NCBI RefSeq assembly: GCF_001514285.1
Contig: NZ_KQ949023.1
Coordinates: 496,001 to 560,000 of the forward strand
Direction: 5' to 3'
Source: Streptomyces sp. DSM 15324
GTDB lineage: Bacteria; Actinomycetota; Actinomycetes; Streptomycetales; Streptomycetaceae
Length of the DNA: 64,000 nt
The notes beneath the pieces are model-generated. The model had not been told where the DNA came from. It saw nothing but the letters and a program-made list of their open reading frames with translations, and searched no databases. This document shows positions 27,201 to 35,411 of this stretch, in pieces. The translations under genes were made by a program, and so were the position numbers. The first letter of the stretch is position 1. The number at the start of each line of letters is the position of its first letter.

Positions 27201-28484
27201 ATGAACATCTGTGTAGTAGCGCTCGGCAAGATCGGGCTTCCGCTGGCGGTGCAGTTCGCCTCCAAGGGCCACCGGGTCATCGGCGCGGACGTCAACGAGA
27301 AGGTCGTCGAGCTGGTCAACGCCGGTGTCGAGCCGTTCCCCGGTGAGCACGACCTCGACGTCAAGCTGAAGCAGGCCGTCGACGCCGGTCTGCTGAGCGC
27401 GACCACGGACACCGCGTCCGCGGTCGCCGAGTCCGAGGCCGTCGTCGTGGTCGTCCCGCTGTTCGTGGACGCCGAGGGCACCCCGGACTTCGGCTGGATG
27501 GACGCGGCGACCAAGGCGATCGCGCACGGCCTCAAGCCCGGCACGCTGGTCTCGTACGAGACGACCCTCCCGGTCGGCACCACCCGCACCCGGTGGGCTC
27601 CGATGCTCGCCGAGGGCTCGGGCCTGACCGCCGGCGAGGACTTCCACCTGGTCTTCTCCCCGGAGCGCGTCCTGACCGGCCGGGTCTTCGCCGACCTGCG
27701 CCGCTACCCCAAGCTGGTCGGCGGCATCGACGAGGCGTCGACGGCCCGCGGCGTGGAGTTCTACGAGCAGGTCCTCGACTTCGACGAGCGCGCCGACCTG
27801 CCGCAGGCCAACGGCGTGTGGGACCTGGGCACCGCCGAGGCCTCCGAGCTGGCCAAGCTGGCCGAGACGACCTACCGGGACGTCAACATCGGGCTCGCGA
27901 ACCAGTTCGCGCGGTTCGCGGACAGCAACGGCATCGACGTCAAGAAGGTCATCGAGGCCTGCAACTCGCAGCCGTACAGCCACATCCACCAGCCGGGCAT
28001 AGCCGTCGGCGGCCACTGCATCCCGATCTACCCGCGGATGTACCTGTGGAACGACCCGTCGGCGACCGTCGTGCGCTCCGCCCGTGAGGCGAACGCGGCG
28101 ATGCCGCAGTACGCGGTGGACCTGCTCGCGGCCGCCTACGGCGACCTCACCGGTGTGAACGTCCTCGTCCTGGGCGCCGCCTACCGCGGCGGTGTGAAGG
28201 AGACCGCGTTCTCGGGTGTCTTCCCGACCGTCGAGGCCCTCAAGGCGCGCGGCGCGGTGCCGTACGTCTCGGACCCGATGTACACGGCCGAGGAGCTGGC
28301 CGCGCACGGCCTCCCCCCGCACGCGGGCGAGAAGGTCACGGCGGCGATCCTCCAGGCCGACCACGCCGAGTACCGCACCCTGACCCCGGCGGACCTGCCG
28401 GACGTCACGGTCCTCGTCGACGGGCGCCGTACCACGGACCCGGAGGCCTGGAAGGGCGTGCGTCGGGTGGTCATCGGCGGCTGA
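27201..28484 (+). CDS. UDP-sugar 6-dehydrogenase (WbpA/WecC-like)
   Basis: 427 residues in the UDP-glucose/UDP-HexNAc dehydrogenase family. It has an NAD-binding Rossmann start (CVVALGKIGLPLAVQFA), the substrate loop FSPERVLTGRVF, the central ETTYRDVNIGLANQFA helix, and the active-site Cys273 in GGHCIPIYP. The enzyme oxidises C6 of a UDP-sugar to a uronic acid in two steps. Operon context with WbpB- and WbpE-type genes makes UDP-GlcNAc the likeliest substrate (WbpA role); if the 2-epimerase on the other strand acts first it would be a UDP-ManNAc dehydrogenase (WecC role). It starts 9 bases after the GT2 gene. Confidence 0.88.
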   Translation: MNICVVALGKIGLPLAVQFASKGHRVIGADVNEKVVELVNAGVEPFPGEHDLDVKLKQAVDAGLLSATTDTASAVAESEAVVVVVPLFVDAEGTPDFGWMDAATKAIAHGLKPGTLVSYETTLPVGTTRTRWAPMLAEGSGLTAGEDFHLVFSPERVLTGRVFADLRRYPKLVGGIDEASTARGVEFYEQVLDFDERADLPQANGVWDLGTAEASELAKLAETTYRDVNIGLANQFARFADSNGIDVKKVIEACNSQPYSHIHQPGIAVGGHCIPIYPRMYLWNDPSATVVRSAREANAAMPQYAVDLLAAAYGDLTGVNVLVLGAAYRGGVKETAFSGVFPTVEALKARGAVPYVSDPMYTAEELAAHGLPPHAGEKVTAAILQADHAEYRTLTPADLPDVTVLVDGRRTTDPEAWKGVRRVVIGG

Positions 28485-28511
28485 CGCCACTCGGTAAGGG
28501 ACAGAACTCAA

Positions 28512-28539
28512 GGCCCCGCCCCGGTGTCGGGGCGGGGCC
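28512..28539 (+). terminator. Intra-operon hairpin terminator/attenuator
   Basis: A perfect 12-bp stem GGCCCCGCCCCG / CGGGGCGGGGCC with a GTGT loop is followed by ATTTC. It lies between the dehydrogenase and the GalE-like gene, so the epimerase would be expressed by read-through or from its own promoter. The AGGAAGG ribosome site of the epimerase begins 5 bases downstream. Confidence 0.7.
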
Positions 28540-28557
28540 ATTTCAGGAAGGCTTTGC

Positions 28558-29526
28558 ATGACCTGGCTGATCACGGGTGGGGCCGGTTACATCGGCTCCC
28601 ACGTGGTGAAGGCGATGGTGGGCGCCGGTGAGCGGGTCGTCGTCCTCGACGACCTGAGCACGGGCCGTGCCGAGCGGCTGCCGGACGGCGTCGTCCTGGA
28701 GGTCGGCACGGTCCTCGACCGGAACGTGCTCGACCGGGTCCTTCGCGAGCACGGCGTGACCGGCGTCGTGCACATCGCGGGGAAGAAGCAGGTCGCCGAG
28801 TCCGTGGCGCGACCCCTGTACTACTACCACGAGAACGTCGAGGGCCTGCGGACGCTGCTCGACGCCGCGGCCGAAACCGGCGTCGTCCGTTTCCTGTTCT
28901 CCTCGTCCGCCGCCGTGTACGGAATGCCGGACGTCGACCTGGTCACGGAGAAGACGCCGTGCGCGCCCATCAACCCCTACGGTGAGACCAAGCTCGCCGG
29001 GGAGTGGCTCGTGGCGGCGGCGGGCGCCCGGTACGGCCTCGCGACGGCCTCTCTGCGCTACTTCAACGTGGCCGGGGCGGCCACGCCGGAGCTGGGTGAC
29101 GACGGCGCGTTCAACCTCGTCCCTATGGTCTTCGAACGCCTCGACCAGGGCGAGGCGCCGTGGATCTTCGGCGACGACTATCCGACGCCCGACGGGACCT
29201 GTGTCCGTGACTTCATCCACGTCGAGGACATCGCCGCCGCGCACGTGGCGGCGGCCCGCAGGCTGGTCGTCGATCCCGCCGCCCGACTGGTCCTCAACGT
29301 CGGCCGCGGCGAGGGCGTTTCGGTCGCCGAGATGATCCGCATCATCGCGGAGATCACCGGCCGCGGCGACCTCGAGCCCCGGGTCCGGGAACGCCGCCCG
29401 GGTGATCCGGCACGGGTCGTGGCCTCGGCGGACCAAGCCCGCGAGGAGCTCGGCTGGACCGCGCGGCACAGCGTACGCGCGATGGTCGAGTCGGCCTGGA
29501 CGGGCTGGCGGCTGCGGCATCCCTAG
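28558..29526 (+). CDS. galE: GalE-like NAD-dependent UDP-sugar 4-epimerase
   Basis: 322 residues, an extended short-chain dehydrogenase. It carries TGGAGYIGSHVV (NAD loop), the catalytic SSSAAVYG serine region, and NPYGETK with the YxxxK pair. RYFNVAGAATPELGDDG and VRDFIHVEDIAAAH are typical of GalE. It would supply UDP-Gal, UDP-GalNAc or a 4-epimer for the polymer; the substrate cannot be fixed. It is shorter than E. coli GalE (338) but complete. It follows a hairpin at 28,512 and ends just before the shared terminator with the opposing operon. Confidence 0.85.
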   Translation: MTWLITGGAGYIGSHVVKAMVGAGERVVVLDDLSTGRAERLPDGVVLEVGTVLDRNVLDRVLREHGVTGVVHIAGKKQVAESVARPLYYYHENVEGLRTLLDAAAETGVVRFLFSSSAAVYGMPDVDLVTEKTPCAPINPYGETKLAGEWLVAAAGARYGLATASLRYFNVAGAATPELGDDGAFNLVPMVFERLDQGEAPWIFGDDYPTPDGTCVRDFIHVEDIAAAHVAAARRLVVDPAARLVLNVGRGEGVSVAEMIRIIAEITGRGDLEPRVRERRPGDPARVVASADQAREELGWTARHSVRAMVESAWTGWRLRHP

Positions 29527-29550
29527 ACCGCGGACGCGACCGGCGCAGGG

Positions 29551-29597
29551 CACGGAGAAAGGGGCCCCGGGACACTTTCGGGGCCCCTTTCTCCGTG
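29551..29597. terminator. Bidirectional terminator between convergent operons
   Basis: A perfect 18-bp inverted repeat (CACGGAGAAAGGGGCCCC at 29551-29568 and its complement at 29580-29597) with an 11-base loop. The AGAAAGG/CCTTTCT part gives a partial U-tract in each direction. It lies 24 bases after the GalE-like stop and abuts the end of the minus-strand glycosyltransferase, so it serves both operons. Confidence 0.9.
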
Positions 29598-29599
29598 GC

Positions 29600-31744
29600 T
29601 CAGCTCTCGTCGAGGAACAGCCGCTCGAAGTGCTTCTGCACCACGGGCCAGTCCCACACCGTCAGCGCGTGCTCCGCCGCCAGCTTGCCGGCGGCGCGCC
29701 AAGACTCCTCTGTGGCCGTCGTCTTCAGGATCTGCTCGGCCGCCGCCGCGGGTGAGGGGACGACCCAGCCCTGCGGGTAGAGGGTGCGGGCACTGTTGGG
29801 CTTGCCCGCGTAGAAGGGCCAGTCGCGGACGACCGGAACGGCACCGCTCGCAGCGCCCTCCATGAGACCGACGTGGCAGCCCTCGCGCACGGAGGAGCTG
29901 AGGATCGTACCGATGTCGACGAGCTTGGACGGGACGTCGTCCGTGGGGCCGAGGCGGACGACCGCGCCGGACTCCTCGAGCGGCTCCAGCAGCGCCTCGA
30001 ACTGCTTGAGGTACTCCTTGGTGGCCTGGCTGGTCTTCGGATCCATGTCGCCACCCACCAGGATCAGCCGGTAGCGCTCGTCGTGCTTGCGGACCCGCTC
30101 CAGGACGTCCAAGGCCCACTTGGGGTCCTTGGCTACCTGGCTGATGCCGATCAGGCCCAGGTTGAAGCGGGCCTCGGCCGGCTTCGGCCGGTTGAAGCCC
30201 GACAGGTCCATCGCGTTATCGATGAAGTGCATGCGGGGTGCCTGCTTGCCGCGGAGCACCGGCACCAGCGACGTCGTCAGGTCCTGCACATGCGGTGCCA
30301 CGAAGACGAGGTCGTCGACGCGCGAGAAGTCCGTCAGGTGCGGCCAGCGCGTGAACGCCTCGTAGCTGTGCAGGCGTACGACGATCCGGGTGTCGCCCGG
30401 GTCGATGGTGGTGAGCATGCCGGCCGGTCCGGCCGCCCACTCGAGGAACACCGTGTCGGCCCAGTCGAGGTGGGGGCGCATCAGGCGCTCCACCTCTTCC
30501 TGGTAGTCGGTGGTGCCGTCCGCCAGCCGGTCCTTGAGCATCCGCGTGGCCGCCCACGAGATGCGCTTCAGGTGCTTGTTCGCGGCCAGGTCCAGATAGC
30601 GCAGCTCGACGCCGGGGTGGTCGGCGAAGTGTGCCTTGATCAGATGCAGGAAGTTGTCGTTGGCGCTCGTCGTCACCAACAGCCGCAGCGGGCGGTCGCC
30701 GGGCAGCGGAGCGGCGGGAACCTTGCGGCCGCGGGGGCGGCTGAGCGCCTGGAACGCCTTCGACGTGTGCAGAACGGCGGCGAACCCCTCGGCGTCCTTG
30801 GCCAGCGGCGAGGACAGCTGGTCGATGTGCAGCACGCGGTGGAAGTGCAGAAACAGCGCCCGGTTCAGCGCGTCGGCCGCCTCGTCGGTTCTTCCCTTGG
30901 CGAACTCCGCGTCGGCGAGTGTCAGATGGGCCTTCACCGCCTTGTCGCAGTCGCGGGGGCTGATGCCCTTCTTGATTTCCTGCATGGCGGACTCGTAGTA
31001 CAGGTCGGCCCGCAGGGACAGATCCGGGATCTTCGCGGCGGCATCCGCGAGGGTCAGTGCGGCCCCGCTGACGCGGCCCGCCCACTGCATGCCCTCCGCG
31101 ACGTACCGCGAGGTCGCGGCGCGCACCTTTATGGGCATGCCGGGCGCGGTCACGGCCGAGCGCCACAGCCGGGCGCCGACACCGGAACGCATCACGGGCC
31201 GCGGGGTCGCCGCCCGCACCAGCTGGGCGGGAAGCTGGTCCACCCCGCGGCGTACGTCACGGGCGACGGCATGCAGCGGTGGCAGGACGGAGGAACGCCG
31301 GGCCGTGGTGCCGCCCTGGGCCTGCAACTCCGCCACGGCTCTCAGGGCGGGCGCGATCCCGAACTTTGCGGGCGCGGTGCGGTTGTACTCGGCCAGTCGC
31401 CAGACCGTGTACACGGCGCCGGCGTCCAGGGCGACCAGCACGTCGGCCTTGCGGGCCCGGGAGCGCAGCCAGGAGTCCCCCTTCACCTGGATCCACTGGC
31501 GCAGTCCGCGCGGGGCCTTGCCCACCCGGCGGCGCAGTGCCTGGCTGCGATGGCGCAGGTTGCGCGGCAACTGGTGCGCCTCGGCCAACGCGACTTTGGC
31601 GAGCTCCTCGGGGACGCCCTCGGCCTCCAGGTGGAAGCTGCCGGCCAGGTGCACGCGGGCACCCTGGGCGTTCAACTTGGCCACCGCGTCGGCGAGCACG
31701 CCGAACTGAGGGCGGGAGGTGGCGACGAGCAGGACTTCGGTCAC
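29600..31744 (-). CDS. Large glycosyltransferase with GT4-like C-terminal domain
   Basis: 714 residues. The C-terminal 370 residues look like a GT-B enzyme: RLLVTTSANDNFLHLI starts the acceptor lobe, RYRLILVGGDMDP the donor lobe, and SSSVREGCHVGLMEGAASGAVPVVRDW is the EGxGxxxLEA-like nucleotide-sugar region with the expected Glu. The first 340 residues hold a second partial GT-like start (VLLVATSRPQFGVLADAVAKL, VLVALDAG) and helical repeats, so it may be two lobes fused. The GTG start at 31744 overlaps the stop of the upstream glycosyltransferase. It is the last gene of the minus operon; donor and acceptor are unknown. Confidence 0.8.
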   Translation of the reverse strand: MTEVLLVATSRPQFGVLADAVAKLNAQGARVHLAGSFHLEAEGVPEELAKVALAEAHQLPRNLRHRSQALRRRVGKAPRGLRQWIQVKGDSWLRSRARKADVLVALDAGAVYTVWRLAEYNRTAPAKFGIAPALRAVAELQAQGGTTARRSSVLPPLHAVARDVRRGVDQLPAQLVRAATPRPVMRSGVGARLWRSAVTAPGMPIKVRAATSRYVAEGMQWAGRVSGAALTLADAAAKIPDLSLRADLYYESAMQEIKKGISPRDCDKAVKAHLTLADAEFAKGRTDEAADALNRALFLHFHRVLHIDQLSSPLAKDAEGFAAVLHTSKAFQALSRPRGRKVPAAPLPGDRPLRLLVTTSANDNFLHLIKAHFADHPGVELRYLDLAANKHLKRISWAATRMLKDRLADGTTDYQEEVERLMRPHLDWADTVFLEWAAGPAGMLTTIDPGDTRIVVRLHSYEAFTRWPHLTDFSRVDDLVFVAPHVQDLTTSLVPVLRGKQAPRMHFIDNAMDLSGFNRPKPAEARFNLGLIGISQVAKDPKWALDVLERVRKHDERYRLILVGGDMDPKTSQATKEYLKQFEALLEPLEESGAVVRLGPTDDVPSKLVDIGTILSSSVREGCHVGLMEGAASGAVPVVRDWPFYAGKPNSARTLYPQGWVVPSPAAAAEQILKTTATEESWRAAGKLAAEHALTVWDWPVVQKHFERLFLDES

Positions 31745-33090
31745 TTGGCGAGCTCCTCGACAAGGTTCTTGACGGCGACGGACATCAGCGCCTCACGAGT
31801 GAACTGGTCGGCGTGGGCCATCGCGTCCGCGTGCTCCTCGTCGGTCGTCTCCACGGCCATGTGGGCGGCCTTGACGAACGATTCCGTCAGACCGGCCTCG
31901 TCGATGCCCGGAGCGCCCGTCCACAGCGGATGCCCCTTCAGCACATTAGAGGCGTCGTGCTCGACGGCGTGCGCCGACACGATCGGCAGCCCGGTTGCCA
32001 TGTACTCGTACACCTTGCCGGAGGTGACGTAGCGGCCGCCGATGAGAACCAGCACCATGGCGTCCCAGCGGGCGTAGATGTCGGCGACCTCGGCCTTGGC
32101 GGCGGGCCCGCCGTAGAAGACGCCGTCGGCCTCGGCCTCCTTGAGGACCTCGGCGTGCCGGTTCGCCCCGCGGCTGGCTCCGTTGCCGAGGTGGCCGCGC
32201 AGCTCGAAGCGGGCGTTCGCCAGCAGCGGCTCCTTCGCCCGGGCGGCCCGCCAGGCGTTCAGGACGATCTCCAGGTGCTGAACGGTGAAGTTGACCGTGC
32301 CGAGGTAGCCGAAGACCAGACCGGACTCGGGGTCCGGATTGTGCGCACGGCCCGGCGAGCTGTCCGCGTCGTAGCCGTTACGGACGACGTGCACGCGGGA
32401 GGTGAGCTCGGGGTACCGCTTGCGGTAGTGCTCGGCGATGGGATCGTTGACCACCCACAGGGAGACCGCCTGGTCGAGGACCTTCTTCTCCCAGCGGCCC
32501 TCCTCGGAGTCCCGGGCGAACGCCTCGACGCCGTCGATGACGTCGATGGACCAGCCGTCGCGGAAGTCCACCGCGAAGGGGACCTTCGCCTCCTCCCACA
32601 GTTTCCAGGCAGCTGCGAGGTTCACATAGGGAACGCAGCTGGCCAGCACCAGGTCCGCCGGCTGCCTGCGGTGGATGCGCAGCACGGCCTGCTCCAGGTC
32701 GCCGCGCCACTCGCCGAAGTTGGGCTCGGGGAAGGTCTGGGTCTGACGACGGCGGAGCTCGGAGACCCAGCCGTGCGGATCCAGGGCACGCGCCTCGTCG
32801 TAGAGGCGGATGTCCGTCTCCAGGTCCTCGCGGACCAAGGGCAGTTCCTCGATCTTCACCCTGGGGTCGACCTGGTCGAGCAGGGAGAGGTCGATGCCGG
32901 AGTCGAGTTCCCAGGACTCACGGGCGATGTTGACGACCGTGACGTCCCAGCCGGCCTTGGCGAACTGGTTGGCCGTCTCGCGCATCCGGTACGTGGAGCT
33001 CTTGGCGGCCGGCGGAAAACCGATGGCGAGGTAGATGACGTGGGGTCGTCTGCCCTTCGCAGGCGACGCGGGCGAGGGAGCGGATGACAT
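31741..33090 (-). CDS. GT4-family glycosyltransferase
   Basis: 449 residues from ATG 33090 (MSSAPSPASPAKGRRP). A GTG at 33108 would add six residues; neither has a clear ribosome site, and TAGCGT just upstream suggests a near-leaderless transcript. The GT-B fold shows as YLAIGFPPAAKSSTYRMRE (N-lobe), VPFAVDFRDGWS, VHVVRNGYD (linker), LVFGYLGTVNFTVQHLE, and GGRYVTSGKVYEYMATGLPIVS (C-lobe donor site with the conserved Glu). It probably builds the same glycan as its neighbours. It overlaps the next gene by 4 bases. Confidence 0.85.
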   Translation of the reverse strand: MSSAPSPASPAKGRRPHVIYLAIGFPPAAKSSTYRMRETANQFAKAGWDVTVVNIARESWELDSGIDLSLLDQVDPRVKIEELPLVREDLETDIRLYDEARALDPHGWVSELRRRQTQTFPEPNFGEWRGDLEQAVLRIHRRQPADLVLASCVPYVNLAAAWKLWEEAKVPFAVDFRDGWSIDVIDGVEAFARDSEEGRWEKKVLDQAVSLWVVNDPIAEHYRKRYPELTSRVHVVRNGYDADSSPGRAHNPDPESGLVFGYLGTVNFTVQHLEIVLNAWRAARAKEPLLANARFELRGHLGNGASRGANRHAEVLKEAEADGVFYGGPAAKAEVADIYARWDAMVLVLIGGRYVTSGKVYEYMATGLPIVSAHAVEHDASNVLKGHPLWTGAPGIDEAGLTESFVKAAHMAVETTDEEHADAMAHADQFTREALMSVAVKNLVEELAK

Positions 33091-33175
33091 AGCGATTGAC
33101 GCTAGCACGCTGATGTGCGCGGGCTGTGGGACGCATGTGACCGACGGTGTGCTTCGGCCGCCCCACGGGTCCGCA

Positions 33176-34279
33176 TCAGCCGCGCCGGCTGCCTCCCTTC
33201 GCTTCTTCCATGAGACGGATGACGTTGCGTGCCGCGGTGCCGTCGCCGTACGGGGTGCCCGGGTCGTTCGTCGGAACGGGACGCGTCACGGTTTCGGACC
33301 ACTCCTGCGGCGACAGGCTGTGGGGGTCGGGAACGAGGACGTTCCAGCCCGTGTTGACGGTCTCCACCCATTCGGTCTCCGGACGGATGGTGGTGCAGAT
33401 GCGCTCCAGCAGGAACGCCTCCTTCTGCAGGCCACCCGAGTCGGTGACCACGCCGACGGAGGCGAGGACGGCGGCGACCAGGCTCGCGTAGGGCAGCGGG
33501 CGGCCGACGTGGAGGTTGCCCTGCGCCAGGTCGATGCCGTGCTCCTCGGCACGGGCGACCAGACGCGGGTGGGCGGCGAGCGCCACCGGCACCGGCAGCT
33601 TGGCCAGCGAGCCGACGATCGCGGCGAGCCGCTCGGGATCGTCGGTGTTGTCCGGGCGGTGCAGGGTCGCCAGCAGGAACGGCTGCGCCGGGTCGATGCC
33701 CTCGGGGAGCTCGGGAGCCGGGAAGGCGCCAGCCCGCACCTGGTCGCGGATGCGCAGGCAGATGTCGACCATCACATCGCCGGCCAGTCGGGTGCGGTCG
33801 GCGAGGCCCTCGTTGGCCAGGTGGCGCACGGCCTCCTCGGTCGGGGCCAGCAGCAGGTCGGCGCAGTGGTCGGTGAGGACGCGGTTGTGCTCCTCGGGCA
33901 TGCGCCGGTTGAAGGAGCGCAGGCCCGCTTCCAGGTGGGCGACCGGCAGGTGCATCTTCACGGCGGACAGCGCCCCGGCGATGGTCGAGTTGGTGTCGCC
34001 GTAGACGAGCACCCAGTCCGGCTGCTCGCGCTCGAGTACCGGGTCGAGCGCGGAGAGCACGGCGCCGGTCTGTACGCCGTGGCTGCCGGAACCAACGCCA
34101 AGGTGGACATCGGGGTCGGGGATGCCCAGGCCGGAGAAGAAGACGTCGGAGAGATCGGCGTCATAGTGCTGCCCCGTGTGCACGATGACGTGCTCATGGT
34201 CGGTCTCGGCGAAGGCGGCCGCGATGGGGGCCAGCTTCACCAGTTGGGGGCGGGCACCGACGATGCTGATTACTTTCAC
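33176..34279 (-). CDS. wecB: UDP-GlcNAc-type 2-epimerase, non-hydrolysing (WecB/WbpI family)
   Basis: 367 residues, the full family length. Hallmarks are SIVGARPQLVKLAPI at the start, HTGQHYDADLSDVFF, VYGDTNSTIAGALSA, HLEAGLRSFNRRMPEEHNR, and the C-terminal DSGGLQKEAF and RPETEWVET motifs that bind the UDP part. WecB interconverts UDP-GlcNAc and UDP-ManNAc; WbpI does the same on UDP-GlcNAc(3NAc)A. With the WbpA/B/D/E set present the WbpI role is plausible, but the two cannot be separated by eye. ATG 34279 follows a purine-rich GAAGAAGAG. Confidence 0.92.
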   Translation of the reverse strand: MKVISIVGARPQLVKLAPIAAAFAETDHEHVIVHTGQHYDADLSDVFFSGLGIPDPDVHLGVGSGSHGVQTGAVLSALDPVLEREQPDWVLVYGDTNSTIAGALSAVKMHLPVAHLEAGLRSFNRRMPEEHNRVLTDHCADLLLAPTEEAVRHLANEGLADRTRLAGDVMVDICLRIRDQVRAGAFPAPELPEGIDPAQPFLLATLHRPDNTDDPERLAAIVGSLAKLPVPVALAAHPRLVARAEEHGIDLAQGNLHVGRPLPYASLVAAVLASVGVVTDSGGLQKEAFLLERICTTIRPETEWVETVNTGWNVLVPDPHSLSPQEWSETVTRPVPTNDPGTPYGDGTAARNVIRLMEEAKGGSRRG

Positions 34280-34439
34280 AGAGCAACTCTTCTTCTGGGG
34301 TCTGCTGGGTTTGCTGGAACGGTTTCGGGCAGGGAAATGGCTGGCAAACCTTTGGACGCGTCAGATCCGTGGCAGGTTGCGCCCGGAGCGGCGCATCGTG
34401 TCCGCATCGTGATGGGAGTCGGGGCGGACCGGGTGGCCG

Positions 34440-35042
34440 TCAGACACCGCGCTCGACCAGCGTGCCGTCCTTCTCGTCGTGCAGGGAGCCGGTCCGCGGG
34501 CACTCCCAGACGCCCGGCTCGTCCGCCTGTTCGACCAGTCGTACTCCCGCCCGGCCGACCCAGCCGATGCGGCGGGCGGGGACACCGACGACCAGGGCGA
34601 AGTCGGGCACGTCCTTGGTGACGACGGCGCCCGCGGCCACCATGGCCCACCTGCCGATGGTGAGCGGCGCCACGCAGACCGAGCGCGCGCCGATCGAGGC
34701 GCCGTCGAGGATCTTCACGCCGACGGCCTCCCAGTCGCCGCCGCGCTTCTGCTTGCCGTCGGGGTCCACGGAACGGGGGTTGTGGTCGTTGGTGAGGACC
34801 ACGGCCGGCCCGATGAAGACGCCGCTGCCCAGCTCGGCGGGCTCGTAGACGAGGGCGTAGTTCTGGAGCTTGCAGTTGTCGCCCATGCGCACGCCCGATC
34901 CGACGTACGCGCCCCGGCCGATCACACAGCCTTCGCCGAGCCGGGCGCCCTCGCGGATCTGTGCGAGGTCCCAGACGCTGCTGCCGGCCCCGATCTCGGC
35001 GCTCTCGTCTACCTGCGCACTGGGCTGGACCCTGTAGTTCAC
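34440..35042 (-). CDS. Left-handed beta-helix N-acetyltransferase, WbpD-type
   Basis: 200 residues from a GTG at 35042 that has GGAAGG just upstream; the longer reading frame before it lacks coding character. Hexapeptide repeats cover about residues 10-145 (VDESAEIGAGSSVWDLAQI, LGEGCVIGRGAYVGSGVRMG). TNDHNPR near residue 85 and VVGVPARRIGWVG near 152 are typical of the WbpD/WlbB group, which acetylate the 3-amino group of UDP-GlcNAc3NA using acetyl-CoA. WlbB-type enzymes are near 190 residues, so this is complete. It is first in the minus operon. Confidence 0.88.
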   Translation of the reverse strand: MNYRVQPSAQVDESAEIGAGSSVWDLAQIREGARLGEGCVIGRGAYVGSGVRMGDNCKLQNYALVYEPAELGSGVFIGPAVVLTNDHNPRSVDPDGKQKRGGDWEAVGVKILDGASIGARSVCVAPLTIGRWAMVAAGAVVTKDVPDFALVVGVPARRIGWVGRAGVRLVEQADEPGVWECPRTGSLHDEKDGTLVERGV

Positions 35043-35174
35043 TTCGTCGCCTTCCGGTATCCGGGTTCGGGGTTCGGGGTAATGCGCAGCATACGGGCCG
35101 GAGGCGAACGGGCCGTGGCGAGCGGGGAGGGGAGGCGTCCCGGTACCGGCCTCGACAGCGACGTACGGGATCTT

Positions 35175-35190
35175 TGTGACCGATATCACG
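35175..35190. promoter_or_regulatory. CRP-like operator in the divergent intergenic region
   Basis: TGTGA at 35175-35179, six bases, then TCACG at 35186-35190 form a near-perfect CRP-type site (consensus TGTGA-N6-TCACA). It lies about 133 bases upstream of the WbpD-type start and in the 369-base gap (35043-35411) between the divergent operons. Apart from this site and the FG-GAP promoter elements nothing else gene-like is seen there. Streptomyces Crp recognises a similar but looser GTG...CAC site. Confidence 0.4.
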
Positions 35191-35366
35191 TTCGTTCGGC
35201 GTCGAGCTCGAGCGGTGACCATCCGGAAGTCCCGGCCGGCTTGGCCGGGAAGAGGGTCCCTTGCTCGCGCGGATGCCCGGGTGCACCTTGAGGTTGCGTA
35301 TGCGTCGCCTGTGATTCTTGTCATGTTCCGGGGGACTCGGGGGGTATTGCATGTGCACTTCACGCA

Positions 35367-35407
35367 AAGGGATGATCCCTTGACGTTCTTTAGGTTCTCT
35401 TTATCCA
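35367..35407 (+). promoter_or_regulatory. FG-GAP gene promoter with overlapping palindrome
   Basis: AAGGGATGATCCCTT at 35367-35381 is a perfect odd palindrome (7-bp arms, one central base). Its last two bases are the first two of TTGACG (35380-35385), a good -35, followed after 16 bases by TATCCA (35402-35407). Transcription would begin near 35414, almost at the GTG start, so the mRNA may be nearly leaderless. The palindrome is placed where a repressor would block polymerase. Confidence 0.5.
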
Positions 35408-35411
35408 CGGG

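Noticed and set aside
30000..32000. Plus-strand frame of 719 codons opposite the two glycosyltransferases
   Set aside because: It is a shadow frame; the minus-strand products show GT-B motifs and overlap as an operon.
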